A stretch of 28,340 nt of DNA, taken from positions 1 to 28,340 of the forward strand of contig CAKQKT010000012.1 of NCBI GenBank assembly GCA_934249275.1, given 5' to 3'. The notes below the pieces were generated by a model. That model made no database searches. It was not told where the DNA came from and saw only the letters and a list, made by a program, of their open reading frames with translations. Origin of the DNA: an uncultured Sutterella sp. Lineage in GTDB: Bacteria; Pseudomonadota; Gammaproteobacteria; Burkholderiales; Burkholderiaceae_F. This document shows positions 14,294 through 23,747 of the stretch, piece after piece. A program made the translations under genes and the position numbers. The stretch's first letter is position 1, and the number at the start of each line of letters is the position of its first letter.

Positions 14294-14311
14294 CATCTCA
14301 ACATTTGACGG

Positions 14312-15940
14312 TTATTTACTGTCATCCTTGAAAAGCTCGTGCGCGAGCTTCATCGGACAGAACTTCGGACCGCACATGCTGCAGAAATGAGCCTTCTGCG
14401 CAGCAGCGCCTGGAAGGGTCTCGTCATGGAAGGCTCGGGCGCGCGCCGGATCAATGGCAAGAGCAAACTGATCGGGCCAACGGAATTCGAATCGCGCCAT
14501 GCTCATGAGATGGTCGCGAACAATTGCGCCGGGCACGCCGCGGGCAATGTCGGCGGCATGAGCCGCAATGCGGAAGGCGGCCATGCCCTCGCGAACGTCG
14601 TTCGCATCCGGAAGTCCCAGATGCTCCTTCGGCGTGACATAGCAAAGCATGGCCGTGCCCGCACCCGCAATCATCGCGCCGCCAATGGCTGCCGTGATGT
14701 GGTCGTAGCCGGCGCCCACGTCGCTCACGAGCGGCCCGAGCGTGTAGAAGGGCGCATCGTCGCACCATTCGCGTTCGTTGAGCTGATTGAGTTCGACACC
14801 GGGCATCGGAATGTGTCCCGGTCCCTCGATCATCACCTGAACATCGCGCGCGCCGGCACGACGGTTGAGCTCGCCGAGCGTCTTGAGTTCCGCAAACTGC
14901 GCCGCATCATTGCCGTCATAGAGACTGCCCGAGCGAAGGCCGTCGCCCAGCGAGAGCGTCACGTCGTAGTGAGCCGCAATGTCTAGAACCTCGTCAAAAT
15001 GTTCGTAGAGGAAATTCTCCCGGTCGAATGCCTTCATCCAGCGGGCCATCATGCCGCCGCCTCGAGAAACGATGCCGGTAAGGCGATTGCGGGTAAGCTC
15101 CACATGAGGAAGCAGCAGACCGGCATGAATCGTCATGTAGTCGACGCCGGCGCGAGCCTGATCCTCCATGACGTCGCGGAAAACATCCCAGGAAAGCGCA
15201 AGCGGATCTCCGCCTACGCGTTCAAGCGTTTCATAAAGAGGCACGGTCCCCACGGGGACCGGCGAGCCGCGCAGGATCATTTCCCGGGTTTCGCGAATGC
15301 ATTTGCCCGTAGAAAGATCCATGACGGTATCCGCGCCTCGAGCAAGAGCCTCCTGCATTTTGCCGCCTTCTTCGCGCCAGTCTGCGGACGAAGCGGAAGT
15401 GCCCAGATTGGCATTGACCTTGGTTGCGAAGTGACGGCCGATCACGGTGGGCTCCACTTCCGGATGCGTGAAGGATGCCGGAATAACAGCCTGACGGGCA
15501 GCCACGCGTGCGCGGACGCGCTCGCCCGTCCAAGGTTCGACTCGATCAAGAAGCGGCTGCAGGCGGGCGCGAACGCGTTCAAGACCAGGCTCGGAAAGCG
15601 ACGCCGCGAATCCTTCGATATTGGCGTTCTCGCGTGCGGCCACATAAGCCATTTCCGGCGTCACGACACCGGCGCGAGCGGCGGCAAGCTGAGTGGGACT
15701 GCCCGGGTCCGGACGATTGCGCCGCGCAAGCTCGACCGTCTCGCCGGCTTCGGCGGCACCGTAGCCGCCGGTCACGTCGGTCATGAAAAAATCGGGATTT
15801 TTTCCGCCGCCAAAGCATTCCGGCGTATCGGCAAGCCTGATGCGGCGAAGGGGGACATCCTCGCCGGCTTCGCTCTTGACATAAAAGCGCTCGCCTGCAG
15901 GACGAAGATCGGAATTGGAATTGAAGTAGTTTTGCATCAT
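14312..15940 (-). CDS. thiC: HMP-P synthase ThiC
   Basis: A 542-residue radical-SAM enzyme that rearranges aminoimidazole ribotide into hydroxymethylpyrimidine phosphate for thiamine. The C-terminal cluster motif [13 protein letters not shown] gives C520, C523 and C528 (CX2CX4C), binding the [4Fe-4S] cluster. [41 protein letters not shown] and [16 protein letters not shown] are family blocks. It is shorter than E. coli ThiC (631), mostly by loss of N-terminal sequence. Two ATG codons stand in tandem (15940 and 15937); GGAG is four and seven bases upstream respectively, so 15937 is an equally good start. AIR links this enzyme to the purine genes nearby. A TPP riboswitch controls it. Confidence 0.95.
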   Translation of the reverse strand: MMQNYFNSNSDLRPAGERFYVKSEAGEDVPLRRIRLADTPECFGGGKNPDFFMTDVTGGYGAAEAGETVELARRNRPDPGSPTQLAAARAGVVTPEMAYVAARENANIEGFAASLSEPGLERVRARLQPLLDRVEPWTGERVRARVAARQAVIPASFTHPEVEPTVIGRHFATKVNANLGTSASSADWREEGGKMQEALARGADTVMDLSTGKCIRETREMILRGSPVPVGTVPLYETLERVGGDPLALSWDVFRDVMEDQARAGVDYMTIHAGLLLPHVELTRNRLTGIVSRGGGMMARWMKAFDRENFLYEHFDEVLDIAAHYDVTLSLGDGLRSGSLYDGNDAAQFAELKTLGELNRRAGARDVQVMIEGPGHIPMPGVELNQLNEREWCDDAPFYTLGPLVSDVGAGYDHITAAIGGAMIAGAGTAMLCYVTPKEHLGLPDANDVREGMAAFRIAAHAADIARGVPGAIVRDHLMSMARFEFRWPDQFALAIDPARARAFHDETLPGAAAQKAHFCSMCGPKFCPMKLAHELFKDDSK

Positions 15941-15972
15941 CGCGCTCCACAATAATTGAAGATAGGGCGCGA
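15940..15972 (-). promoter_or_regulatory. SD-masking stem before thiC
   Basis: On the minus strand TCGCGCCC (plus 15965-15972) can pair with GGAGCGCGA (plus 15940-15948), with one bulged A. The second strand contains the GGAG ribosome-binding site and the first base of the start codon. A second hairpin, GGCCTT-N5-AAGGCC (15996-16012), lies between this and the aptamer. No T tract follows either one, so translational control is likelier than termination. Confidence 0.6.
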
Positions 15973-16031
15973 CCGGCGAAGAGAACGGTGCCTTGGGCCT
16001 TGAAGAAAGGCCGGATACAGGATTGTCCGCA

Positions 16032-16114
16032 GCGTTTCCCGACGCAGGTCTGAACCTGTTCCGGTGCGACGGGTGTTTCTCAACCGGCCTTTGACTTGCC
16101 GATACCCCGAACGC
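16032..16114 (-). promoter_or_regulatory. TPP (THI-box) riboswitch aptamer
   Basis: The minus strand has the conserved order of the TPP aptamer. P1 is GCGTT (16110-16114) with AACGC (16032-16036). TTGAGA (16078-16083) replaces the canonical CTGAGA and is followed by ACACCCG. The distal part reads ACCGGA-ACAGGT-TCAG-ACCTG-CG and then CGGGAA. ACCGGA replaces the usual ACCTGA. It lies 91 bases before thiC, the most common target of this riboswitch. Confidence 0.92.
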
Positions 16115-16122
16115 GCAAGATC

Positions 16123-16128
16123 GATTTT
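16123..16128 (-). promoter_or_regulatory. Candidate -10 box for the thiC leader
   Basis: TAAAAT on the minus strand lies nine bases before the first P1 base of the aptamer, which is the expected distance to a start site. No good -35 was found. Confidence 0.35.
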
Positions 16129-16248
16129 AGGGCAAAAATGGCGCCTGAACACAGACAAATTCCCTCCATCGGCCCCGCGAGATCTCTGCCGCATCTCATT
16201 CATTTCCAAAGAGCCCACGCGGCATAAAAGACTGCGCCCTGCAGAAAC

Positions 16249-17756
<1,508 letters not shown>

Positions 17757-17794
17757 TCCGCATGATCCGAGCCGTTCATTCTCGGCTCCTCATA

Positions 17795-17832
17795 GCAAAA
17801 ACCCCGTTCAGTCATCTGAGCGGGGTTTTTGC
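17795..17832. terminator. Bidirectional terminator between purB and aroG
   Basis: A 17-bp stem (17795-17811 with 17816-17832, one G-T pair) with loop TCAT has a GC core CCCCG/CGGGG flanked by A5 and T5, so it works in both directions. It is close in sequence to the terminator at 18954-18986. Confidence 0.92.
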
Positions 17833-17857
17833 GTTATTGGAACTCCAATGTCGTCTG

Positions 17858-18919
17858 TCAGCAATTGCGGGAGCGGCGGTCGCGCACGGCTCGCGCAAGC
17901 TTCTCCAGAAGCATGACCGTGTCATCCCAGCCGATGCATGCGTCGGTAACGGACTGGCCGTAGGTCATGGGCTTGTCCAGACAGATGTCCTGACGACCTT
18001 CTACAAGATTCGACTCGATCATCACGCCGACGATGCGACGCTCGCCGTCGGAAACTCGACGGCAGATGTCGCCGACCACATTGATCTGCTCCATATGCTT
18101 CTTATGGGAATTGGCATGCGAGGCATCAATCACAACGGCCCGATTGTGTCCCGCCTTTCCGAGCATTTCGCACACTCGGTTGACGCTGGCTTCGTCATAG
18201 TTGGGCTCGGTGCCGCCGCGCAGAATGACATGACAGTCCTCATTGCCCGCCGTCGTCACAATGGCTGAAATGCCGCCCTTCGTTACGGAAAGGAAGGAAT
18301 GCGGATGCTCGGCCGCACCGATGGCGTCGACGGCGATCTTCATGTTTCCCTCCGTCCCGTTCTTGAAGCCCACCGGACAGGAGAGGCCGCTCGCCAGCTC
18401 GCGATGAACCTGGCTTTCCGTCGTTCGAGCGCCGATTGCGCCCCAGCTCACCAGATCGGCGATGTACTGCGGAGTAATCATGTCGAGATATTCCACCCCA
18501 GTCGGCACTTCCATGTTGTTGATGTCCAGAATGAGCTCTCGAGCAACGCGAAGACCATGGTTGATGCGGCAGGAACCATCCATGTCCGGATCATTGATGA
18601 GCCCCTTCCAGCCGACCGTCGTGCGCGGCTTTTCGAAGTAAACGCGCATGATGATTTCAAGGTCGCCCTTGAGCTTGCGGCGCACTTCTGCCAGACGTTC
18701 GGCATATTCACGAGCAGCCTTCGGATCGTGAATGGAACACGGACCGACGATGACGAGCATGCGGTCGTCCTCGCCGTGAATAATGTCGTGTCCGGCCTGG
18801 CGGCCCAGACGCACCGTTGTAGCGGCGCGCTCTTCGCACGGGAATTCGCGAATAAGGTGGGCGGGCGGAGCAAGCTCACGGATTTCAAGAATTCGAAGGT
18901 CGTCTGTACTGGGATGCAT
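17858..18919 (-). CDS. aroG: 3-deoxy-7-phosphoheptulonate synthase (AroG-type)
   Basis: A 353-residue class I DAHP synthase that condenses PEP and erythrose-4-phosphate in the first step of the shikimate pathway. It aligns over its length with E. coli AroG. Matching blocks are DDLRILEIRELAPP at the N-terminus, VIVGPCSIHDP, MRVYFEKPRTTVGWKGLINDP, DMITPQYIADLVSWGAIGARTTESQVHRE, SGLSCPVGFKNGT, ILRGGTEPNY and DASHANS. The N-terminal arm needed for feedback binding is present; which aromatic amino acid inhibits it cannot be read safely. AGAGAGA precedes the ATG. Terminators on both sides make it a single-gene unit. aroF or aroH would be equally acceptable names. Confidence 0.95.
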   Translation of the reverse strand: MHPSTDDLRILEIRELAPPAHLIREFPCEERAATTVRLGRQAGHDIIHGEDDRMLVIVGPCSIHDPKAAREYAERLAEVRRKLKGDLEIIMRVYFEKPRTTVGWKGLINDPDMDGSCRINHGLRVARELILDINNMEVPTGVEYLDMITPQYIADLVSWGAIGARTTESQVHRELASGLSCPVGFKNGTEGNMKIAVDAIGAAEHPHSFLSVTKGGISAIVTTAGNEDCHVILRGGTEPNYDEASVNRVCEMLGKAGHNRAVVIDASHANSHKKHMEQINVVGDICRRVSDGERRIVGVMIESNLVEGRQDICLDKPMTYGQSVTDACIGWDDTVMLLEKLARAVRDRRSRNC

Positions 18920-18953
18920 GGATCTCTCTGATTTGAAATGTTTTTTAGTGCGC

Positions 18954-18986
18954 GAAAACCCCGCTCAAAATCTGGGCGGGGTTTTC
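18954..18986 (-). terminator. Terminator between argF and aroG
   Basis: A 14-position stem, GAAAACCCCGCTCA (18954-18967) with TGGGCGGGGTTTTC (18973-18986), has one G-T pair and a five-base loop. On the minus strand it ends in TTTT, 30 bases past the argF stop. Confidence 0.85.
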
Positions 18987-19016
18987 AGGAACACTTGTCC
19001 GGATAATTTAAAAATT

Positions 19017-19925
19017 TTAATCCACTCTGCCGAGCAGGCAATATTCCATGATCGCCTTCTGAGCATGCAGGCGGTTTTCAGCCTCATCCCAAACAACGGA
19101 CTGCGGACCGTCGATAACGTCGGCCGTCACCTCTTCGCCGCGATGAGCGGGCAGACAGTGCATGAAGACGGCCTCCGGATTGGCCGCAGCCATCGAATCG
19201 GCATTGACCTGCCACTTCACAAAGGCCTCGCGGCGGACCGCATTCTCTTCTTCATAGCCCATGGACGTCCAAACATCGGTCGTCACAAGATCGGCGCCCT
19301 TGCAGCATTCGACAGGATCATCAAAAACCTTGAGATGATCGCCCGCAAGCGTAAGCGCAGGATCGAGCTCATACCCCTTCGGGCTGGAGAAGTGAAGCTT
19401 GAAGCCGAGGAGCTTGGCCGCCTCGATCCAGGTATAGGCCATGTTGTTGGCATCGCCCACCCAGGCGACGGTCTTGCCGGTGATCGGACCGCAATGCTCT
19501 TCGTACGTAAGAATGTCCGTCAGAATCTGGCAGGGATGGTATTCGTTCGTAAGACCGTTGATGACCGGCACCTTGCTGTGCTCGGCCATATCATTGAGGC
19601 GGTCCTGCCCGAAGGTGCGCATCATGATCAGGTCGCCCATGCGGCTGATCACGCGGGACGTGTCGGCAATGGATTCGGAACGGCCGATCTGAGATCCCTG
19701 ACTCTGCAGATTGACGACATTGCCGCCAAACTGATAGAAGCCCGTCTCGAAGCTGACGCGCGTGCGCGTGCTCGCCTTTTCGAACACCATGATGAGCACC
19801 TTGCCGGCAAACGGTTCATATCGCTTGCCTGCCTTGAGATCCGCCTTGATGACCTTTGCACGGTCGATCATGTAGCGAAGGGTTTCACCGGAAAAGTCGC
19901 TGAGCTTCAAAAAATGACAGGGCAC
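19017..19925 (-). CDS. argF: Ornithine carbamoyltransferase
   Basis: A 302-residue transcarbamylase making citrulline from ornithine and carbamoyl phosphate in arginine synthesis. The carbamoyl-phosphate site STRTR is at 52-56 (KASTRTRVSFE), HPCQ at 130-133 and the ornithine-site HCLPAHRG at 256-263; DVWTSMG is at 217-223. This is the biosynthetic length, shorter than E. coli ArgF/ArgI (334). The start is GTG at 19925, with AGGAGT six bases upstream. It is transcribed alone. Palindromes in its leader (19949-19984) may mark regulation. A catabolic ArcB role cannot be excluded by sequence, but no arcA or arcC is adjacent. Confidence 0.94.
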   Translation of the reverse strand: MPCHFLKLSDFSGETLRYMIDRAKVIKADLKAGKRYEPFAGKVLIMVFEKASTRTRVSFETGFYQFGGNVVNLQSQGSQIGRSESIADTSRVISRMGDLIMMRTFGQDRLNDMAEHSKVPVINGLTNEYHPCQILTDILTYEEHCGPITGKTVAWVGDANNMAYTWIEAAKLLGFKLHFSSPKGYELDPALTLAGDHLKVFDDPVECCKGADLVTTDVWTSMGYEEENAVRREAFVKWQVNADSMAAANPEAVFMHCLPAHRGEEVTADVIDGPQSVVWDEAENRLHAQKAIMEYCLLGRVD

Positions 19926-19948
19926 GTTGCTACTCCTAAAAAATGTGC

Positions 19949-19984
19949 GTCACGACATTGTCGTAACGTACATTCTTGCAAGAA
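19949..19984. promoter_or_regulatory. Two palindromes upstream of argF
   Basis: GTCACGAC-ATT-GTCGTAAC (19949-19967) has eight-base arms with one mismatch. TTCTTGCAAGAA (19973-19984) is a perfect 12-bp palindrome. Both lie 24-59 bases before the GTG. Neither matches the E. coli ARG box well. Candidate operators; otherwise the gap 19926-20106 shows no gene. Confidence 0.4.
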
Positions 19985-20106
19985 GACGTCTCTCCCTCAA
20001 ATTTAATTGCGAGCCTCTTGAGAATTCGCCAATCGATTAGGGTGTTGCATATAGCAGGCCTTTTTTTGGCGACAAAAGCGACTCTTCTGGCGTTGGATGA
20101 CGACGG

Positions 20107-21180
20107 CTAGACAATGATGGCCGCAGCCTTGACCTGAGCATAGAGAGAAGTGCCGACGGCAATTCCAAGCTCGTCGGCAGAACGCCGGGTTATGCGGGAA
20201 AGAATTCGGCAGCCGCCGGCCTGAAGCGTCAGCATCACATGGCTCTCGCCCTCAACCCCTCGCATGTCGGCGACAGCGGCGCGCAGGATGTTGCGGATCG
20301 AGGTCTCGCGCGGCTCGGCAAGCGTTACGCTCACGTCGCGTGCAAGAATGCGAAGGCGCGCAGCCTCTCCCACGCTTCGCCCCGCATCAGGCACTTCGAA
20401 TTCCGTTCCGCCAACCGAGACGGTCGCCGTTCTCCATTTGTCGGAGCGATCCGTCACCACCCCGGAAAGCACGACGGACGCCCCCTGTTCTCCCTGTCCG
20501 GGCCAGCGCTCAAGAAGCACATTCTCCAAGGGGCCTTCGGTCACGATTCGTCCGTCTTCAAAACAAATCACTCTGTCAGCGAGGCGGGCCATTTCGTCGG
20601 CCGAGTGCGTGACGTAGAGCATGGGCACGGAAAGCTCGTCCCTAAGACGTTCCAGCCACGGCAGAATCTCCTGCTTTCGATTCCAGTCGAGCGCAGCGAG
20701 AGGCTCGTCCATCAGAATCAGATCAGGCGTCATCAGAAGCGCCCGAGCAATGGCCACTCTCTGGCGCTCGCCGCCGGAAAGAAGCTGCACCCTCCGATTC
20801 AATAGATGATCTATGCCAAGAAGCTCCACGGCTTCCGAGAAGCGCGCAAGTCCGCCGCGGGCATCCTTATGCCTTAAGCCGAAGCGCAGGTTGCCCTCGA
20901 CATTCAGATGCTCGAAGAGACTCGCCTCCTGAAAGACGTATCCCAATCGCCGTTCCCAAGGCGGAACAAAAATGTTCTGCGCATCGTCCTGCCAAACATG
21001 ATCGGCAACGACGACTCGACCGCAGGCACGCTCAAGGCCAGCCGTGCAGCGCAGCACCGTGGTCTTGCCGCACCCCGACGGTCCGAATAGCACAGTGATG
21101 CCCTTGTCGGGGATCTCGAACGAGACATCCAGATTAAAGTCCGCGCCGCGGTTCAAATTCAATGAAATCCGACCGCTCAC
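20107..21180 (-). CDS. modC: Molybdate ABC transporter ATPase ModC
   Basis: A 357-residue ATPase of the molybdate importer ModABC. Walker A GPSGCGKT is at 33-40, the Q-loop Gln at 84, the signature LSGGERQ at 134-140, Walker B LILMDEP at 154-160 and the switch His at 192. The C-terminal third (about 285-355) is the Mop/TOBE oxyanion-binding domain that distinguishes ModC from general importer ATPases. The GTG start at 21180 overlaps the modB stop as GTGA, so translation is coupled. It is the last gene of modABC; no clear terminator hairpin was found after it. Confidence 0.95.
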   Translation of the reverse strand: MSGRISLNLNRGADFNLDVSFEIPDKGITVLFGPSGCGKTTVLRCTAGLERACGRVVVADHVWQDDAQNIFVPPWERRLGYVFQEASLFEHLNVEGNLRFGLRHKDARGGLARFSEAVELLGIDHLLNRRVQLLSGGERQRVAIARALLMTPDLILMDEPLAALDWNRKQEILPWLERLRDELSVPMLYVTHSADEMARLADRVICFEDGRIVTEGPLENVLLERWPGQGEQGASVVLSGVVTDRSDKWRTATVSVGGTEFEVPDAGRSVGEAARLRILARDVSVTLAEPRETSIRNILRAAVADMRGVEGESHVMLTLQAGGCRILSRITRRSADELGIAVGTSLYAQVKAAAIIV

Positions 21181-21854
21181 CTGGCTCTCCCTTCCTTTCG
21201 GTTAAGCAGATTCAAAGACAAAAGCACAAAGAAGCTGAAGACAAGCATGCCGCCGGCAAGAACATGCGCCTTGGCATACTCCATGGCCTCCACGTGCATG
21301 TAGATTTCGGTGGAAATGACCTGCGTCGACCCCGGAATGTTTCCGCCGATCATGAGCACAACGCCGAATTCGCCGATCGTATGCGCAAAGGTCATCAACG
21401 TTCCCGTGATGATGCCGTGCCGCGCAAGCGGAAGAATCACGCGGAAAAATGCTTCGAAGGGACGGCAGCCGAGCGTTGCTGCCACCTCCATGGGTCTTGG
21501 ACCGATGGCCTCAAAGGCCGTGACGACAGGTTGAATCATGAAGGGAAGCGAATACACCACCGAACCGATCACCAAACCGGTAAAGGTGAAATTGAGCGTT
21601 CCCAATCCCAGCGCCTCCGTGAAATGCCCTATCGGACCATTTGGGCCGAGCGCCACAAGAATGTAAAAGCCCAGAACAGACGGCGGCAGCACCAACGGCA
21701 GTGTTACAACCGCATTCATCGGTGCACAGAGCGCACTCTTCCCCTTCACAAGCCACCACGCCAGCGGCAGACCGATGACAAGAAGAATGACGGTCGTGAC
21801 TGCCGCAAGCCTCAGGCTCAGCCAGACGGGTCCGAGTTCAGCCCAAGTCAGCAT
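21177..21854 (-). CDS. modB: Molybdate ABC transporter permease ModB
   Basis: A 225-residue inner-membrane permease with about five hydrophobic helices. Typical ModB blocks are WLSLRLAAVTTVILLVIGLPLAWWL, VTLPLVLPPSVLGFYILVALG and the EAA loop (EVAATLGCRPFEAFFRVILPLARHGIITG) that contacts ModC. FAHTIGEFGVVLMIGGNIPG near the C-terminus is characteristic of molybdate permeases. The ATG at 21854 follows the modA stop by three bases, and the stop overlaps the modC GTG. Confidence 0.95.
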   Translation of the reverse strand: MLTWAELGPVWLSLRLAAVTTVILLVIGLPLAWWLVKGKSALCAPMNAVVTLPLVLPPSVLGFYILVALGPNGPIGHFTEALGLGTLNFTFTGLVIGSVVYSLPFMIQPVVTAFEAIGPRPMEVAATLGCRPFEAFFRVILPLARHGIITGTLMTFAHTIGEFGVVLMIGGNIPGSTQVISTEIYMHVEAMEYAKAHVLAGGMLVFSFFVLLSLNLLNRKEGRAR

Positions 21855-21857
21855 GAT

Positions 21858-22613
21858 TTACTTGGCCGTGCCGTAGCCGTAGGCTTCACGAATGGCTGAA
21901 GCTTCCTTGCTCGTCTTCAAATATTCAAGGAAGCGCTTTGCACCGGCGTTCTTTTCGCCTGCCTTGAGCTGAACGGCATCCTGGAAGATGGGCTTGTAGA
22001 GATCCTGCGGGACGACCCAGCCGGATCCGCCCGTGAAGGCGCCGTTCTTAAAGCACTGGGAAAGTGCCACAAAACCGACCTGAGCATTGCCGGACTGCAC
22101 GAACTGGAAGGTCTTGCCAATGTTGTTGCCAACGACAAACTTCGGTTCAACGGCATCCTTCATCTTGAGAGCGTCAAGCGTCTGCATGGCGGCTTCGCCG
22201 TACGGCGCAAGACGGGCATCTGCGACGGCAACCTTCTTGACCGACGGATCAAGCAGAGCCTTCTGGTCCTTGACGAGATTGGCGTCGGAAGACCAGAGAA
22301 CAAGCTTGCCCACGGCATACGTAAAGGTGGTTCCGGCAACGCCGTGGCCTTCCGCAACTGCCTTGGCGGGCGTCTTGGCATCGGCGGCAAGAAGCACGTC
22401 GAAGGGAGCGCCGTTCTTGATCTGGGCATAGAAGGCGCCCGTAGCGCCGTAGGATACGACCAGCTTGTCGCCCGTAGCCTTTTCGTACAGCGGAGCAAGC
22501 TCCTTCATCGGAGCCGTAAAGTTGGCCGCAACAGCAACACGCACCTCCTCGGCGGAAGCGGCACAGGCAAGACCTGCAAGCATGAGGGCGGCTACAAGCT
22601 TCTTCATCTGCAT
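21858..22613 (-). CDS. modA: Molybdate-binding periplasmic protein ModA
   Basis: A 251-residue periplasmic receptor. The signal peptide MQMKKLVAALMLAGLACAASA is followed by mature EEVRVAVAANFTAPMKELAPLY. Family segments include YGATGAFYAQIKNGAPFDVLLAAD, where early serine/threonine residues line the oxyanion pocket, and NIGKTFQFVQSGNAQVGFVALSQ. The ATG at 22613 is chosen because GGAG lies eight bases upstream and the signal peptide starts there; the longer reading from 22640 would swallow that ribosome-binding site. The promoter lies in the 131-base gap shared with modE. Confidence 0.94.
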   Translation of the reverse strand: MQMKKLVAALMLAGLACAASAEEVRVAVAANFTAPMKELAPLYEKATGDKLVVSYGATGAFYAQIKNGAPFDVLLAADAKTPAKAVAEGHGVAGTTFTYAVGKLVLWSSDANLVKDQKALLDPSVKKVAVADARLAPYGEAAMQTLDALKMKDAVEPKFVVGNNIGKTFQFVQSGNAQVGFVALSQCFKNGAFTGGSGWVVPQDLYKPIFQDAVQLKAGEKNAGAKRFLEYLKTSKEASAIREAYGYGTAK

Positions 22614-22670
22614 GATTGGTTCTCCGTTTGCGGCATCCAAGCCGCATTAAGTTATGATTGAGCGACGGGC

Positions 22671-22703
22671 TTGACGCTCTCGCTATTCCAAACAAGAATA
22701 ACG
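22671..22703 (+). promoter_or_regulatory. modE promoter overlapped by a ModE-like inverted repeat
   Basis: TTGACG (22671-22676) and AAGAAT (22694-22699) are 17 bases apart and face modE. CGCTATTC (22681-22688) and GAATAACG (22696-22703) form an inverted repeat with a seven-base spacer. Its CGNTAT outer parts resemble the known ModE operator half-sites. The repeat covers the spacer and -10, so molybdate-ModE would block modE and, from upstream, could repress modABC. Confidence 0.6.
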
Positions 22704-22744
22704 GTGCCGGCTTCTTTTTTCAATAGTCATTTTGGAGTACCTCC

Positions 22745-23518
22745 ATGAGCAAAACTGTTGCCGATCCGACGATTTTGGCAGCTCACATGTCCGAGCTCGC
22801 CGACAAGCGCATCGACATTCTCAGACGCATCGGCGACGTTGGCTCCATTTCCGAAGCAGCACGCCGCGCAGGCGTGAGCTACAAGGCGGCCTGGCAGGCC
22901 ATTGAAACGCTCAGCAATCTTGCCGGCGGTCCGCTCGTTGAGAAGATCGTGGGCGGCAGCAACGGCGGCGGCACTCGCCTCACTCCCATGGGCAAGGAAG
23001 TTCTCCGCCTGGCCGACGAACTCACCCGCGCCCGCGCGGAGGTGCTTGCACGATTCAGGCTCAAGGACTCGCCCCATCTTGAAAATGTCGGCATGAGTTC
23101 GCTTCGTACTTCGATGCGCAACCAGTTTCCGGCCATCATTCAAAAGATCAAGATCGGCTCCGCTCAAATCCGCCTCATTCTTTCCATTGACGAAACCCAC
23201 TACATCCGCGCTTCCTGCACGATGGAGTCGGCCCAGCTTCTGGGACTTCGCGAAGGCAAGCACGTTCTCGCCCTCTGCAAGGCCACGGCCGTCACCATCA
23301 CAGCAGACAATCCCTCCACCATCGGAAGCCGCGACAACGAAATCGTGGGCGTAGTGCTTCGCAGCGAGCGAGAGGACAAAGGCGGCGAATGCACCATCCA
23401 GCTGCCGTCCGGCATCACCGTCGTAGGCTTTGCAAAACCCGGGCACGGCCTTCACATCGGCATGCGCGCCGTTGCAACCGTTGCCCCTGAATCCGTCGTG
23501 ATTGCCTTGACGTCATAA
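22745..23518 (+). CDS. modE: Molybdate-responsive regulator ModE
   Basis: A 257-residue ModE with an N-terminal winged helix-turn-helix (about 18-115) and two C-terminal Mop domains (about 125-190 and 198-257) that bind molybdate at the dimer interface. RRIGDVGSISEAARRAGVSYKAAWQAI is the recognition region, and GGGTRLTPMGKEVL the wing. SMRNQFP stands where E. coli ModE has the SARNQ motif joining DNA-binding and sensor parts. ModE represses modABC when molybdate is plentiful and activates some molybdoenzyme genes. GGAG lies seven bases before the ATG. It is divergent from modABC. Confidence 0.94.
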   Translation: MSKTVADPTILAAHMSELADKRIDILRRIGDVGSISEAARRAGVSYKAAWQAIETLSNLAGGPLVEKIVGGSNGGGTRLTPMGKEVLRLADELTRARAEVLARFRLKDSPHLENVGMSSLRTSMRNQFPAIIQKIKIGSAQIRLILSIDETHYIRASCTMESAQLLGLREGKHVLALCKATAVTITADNPSTIGSRDNEIVGVVLRSEREDKGGECTIQLPSGITVVGFAKPGHGLHIGMRAVATVAPESVVIALTS

Positions 23519-23571
23519 CAAGCTGCGTTCTTTCAAATAACTGCACCCATCAGAGTGAAACAGCATCTTTC

Positions 23572-23585
23572 TTGACGGCAATCAA
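23572..23585 (+). promoter_or_regulatory. FNR/Anr-like box upstream of the cytochrome gene
   Basis: TTGAC-GGCA-ATCAA matches the FNR consensus TTGAT-N4-ATCAA at nine of ten fixed positions. The best -10 is TATGAT at 23618-23623, placing the box near -51 rather than the classical -41.5. A second AT-rich hexamer, TATATA, lies at 23701-23706. The rest of the 229-base gap shows no gene. Confidence 0.6.
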
Positions 23586-23747
23586 CCTGTTTTCACCCTT
23601 CCTTACACAAACCTTAATATGATTACACCCATGCAGATTTCGCTTCCCTAGGCCGAAGTCTGCCCTCCTCACCCCAAATCAGCTTCCGGAAGGCTCCCCC
23701 TATATACGCACACTGCCTATCCGGTTGCATTTACAAGAAGGTTCAAC

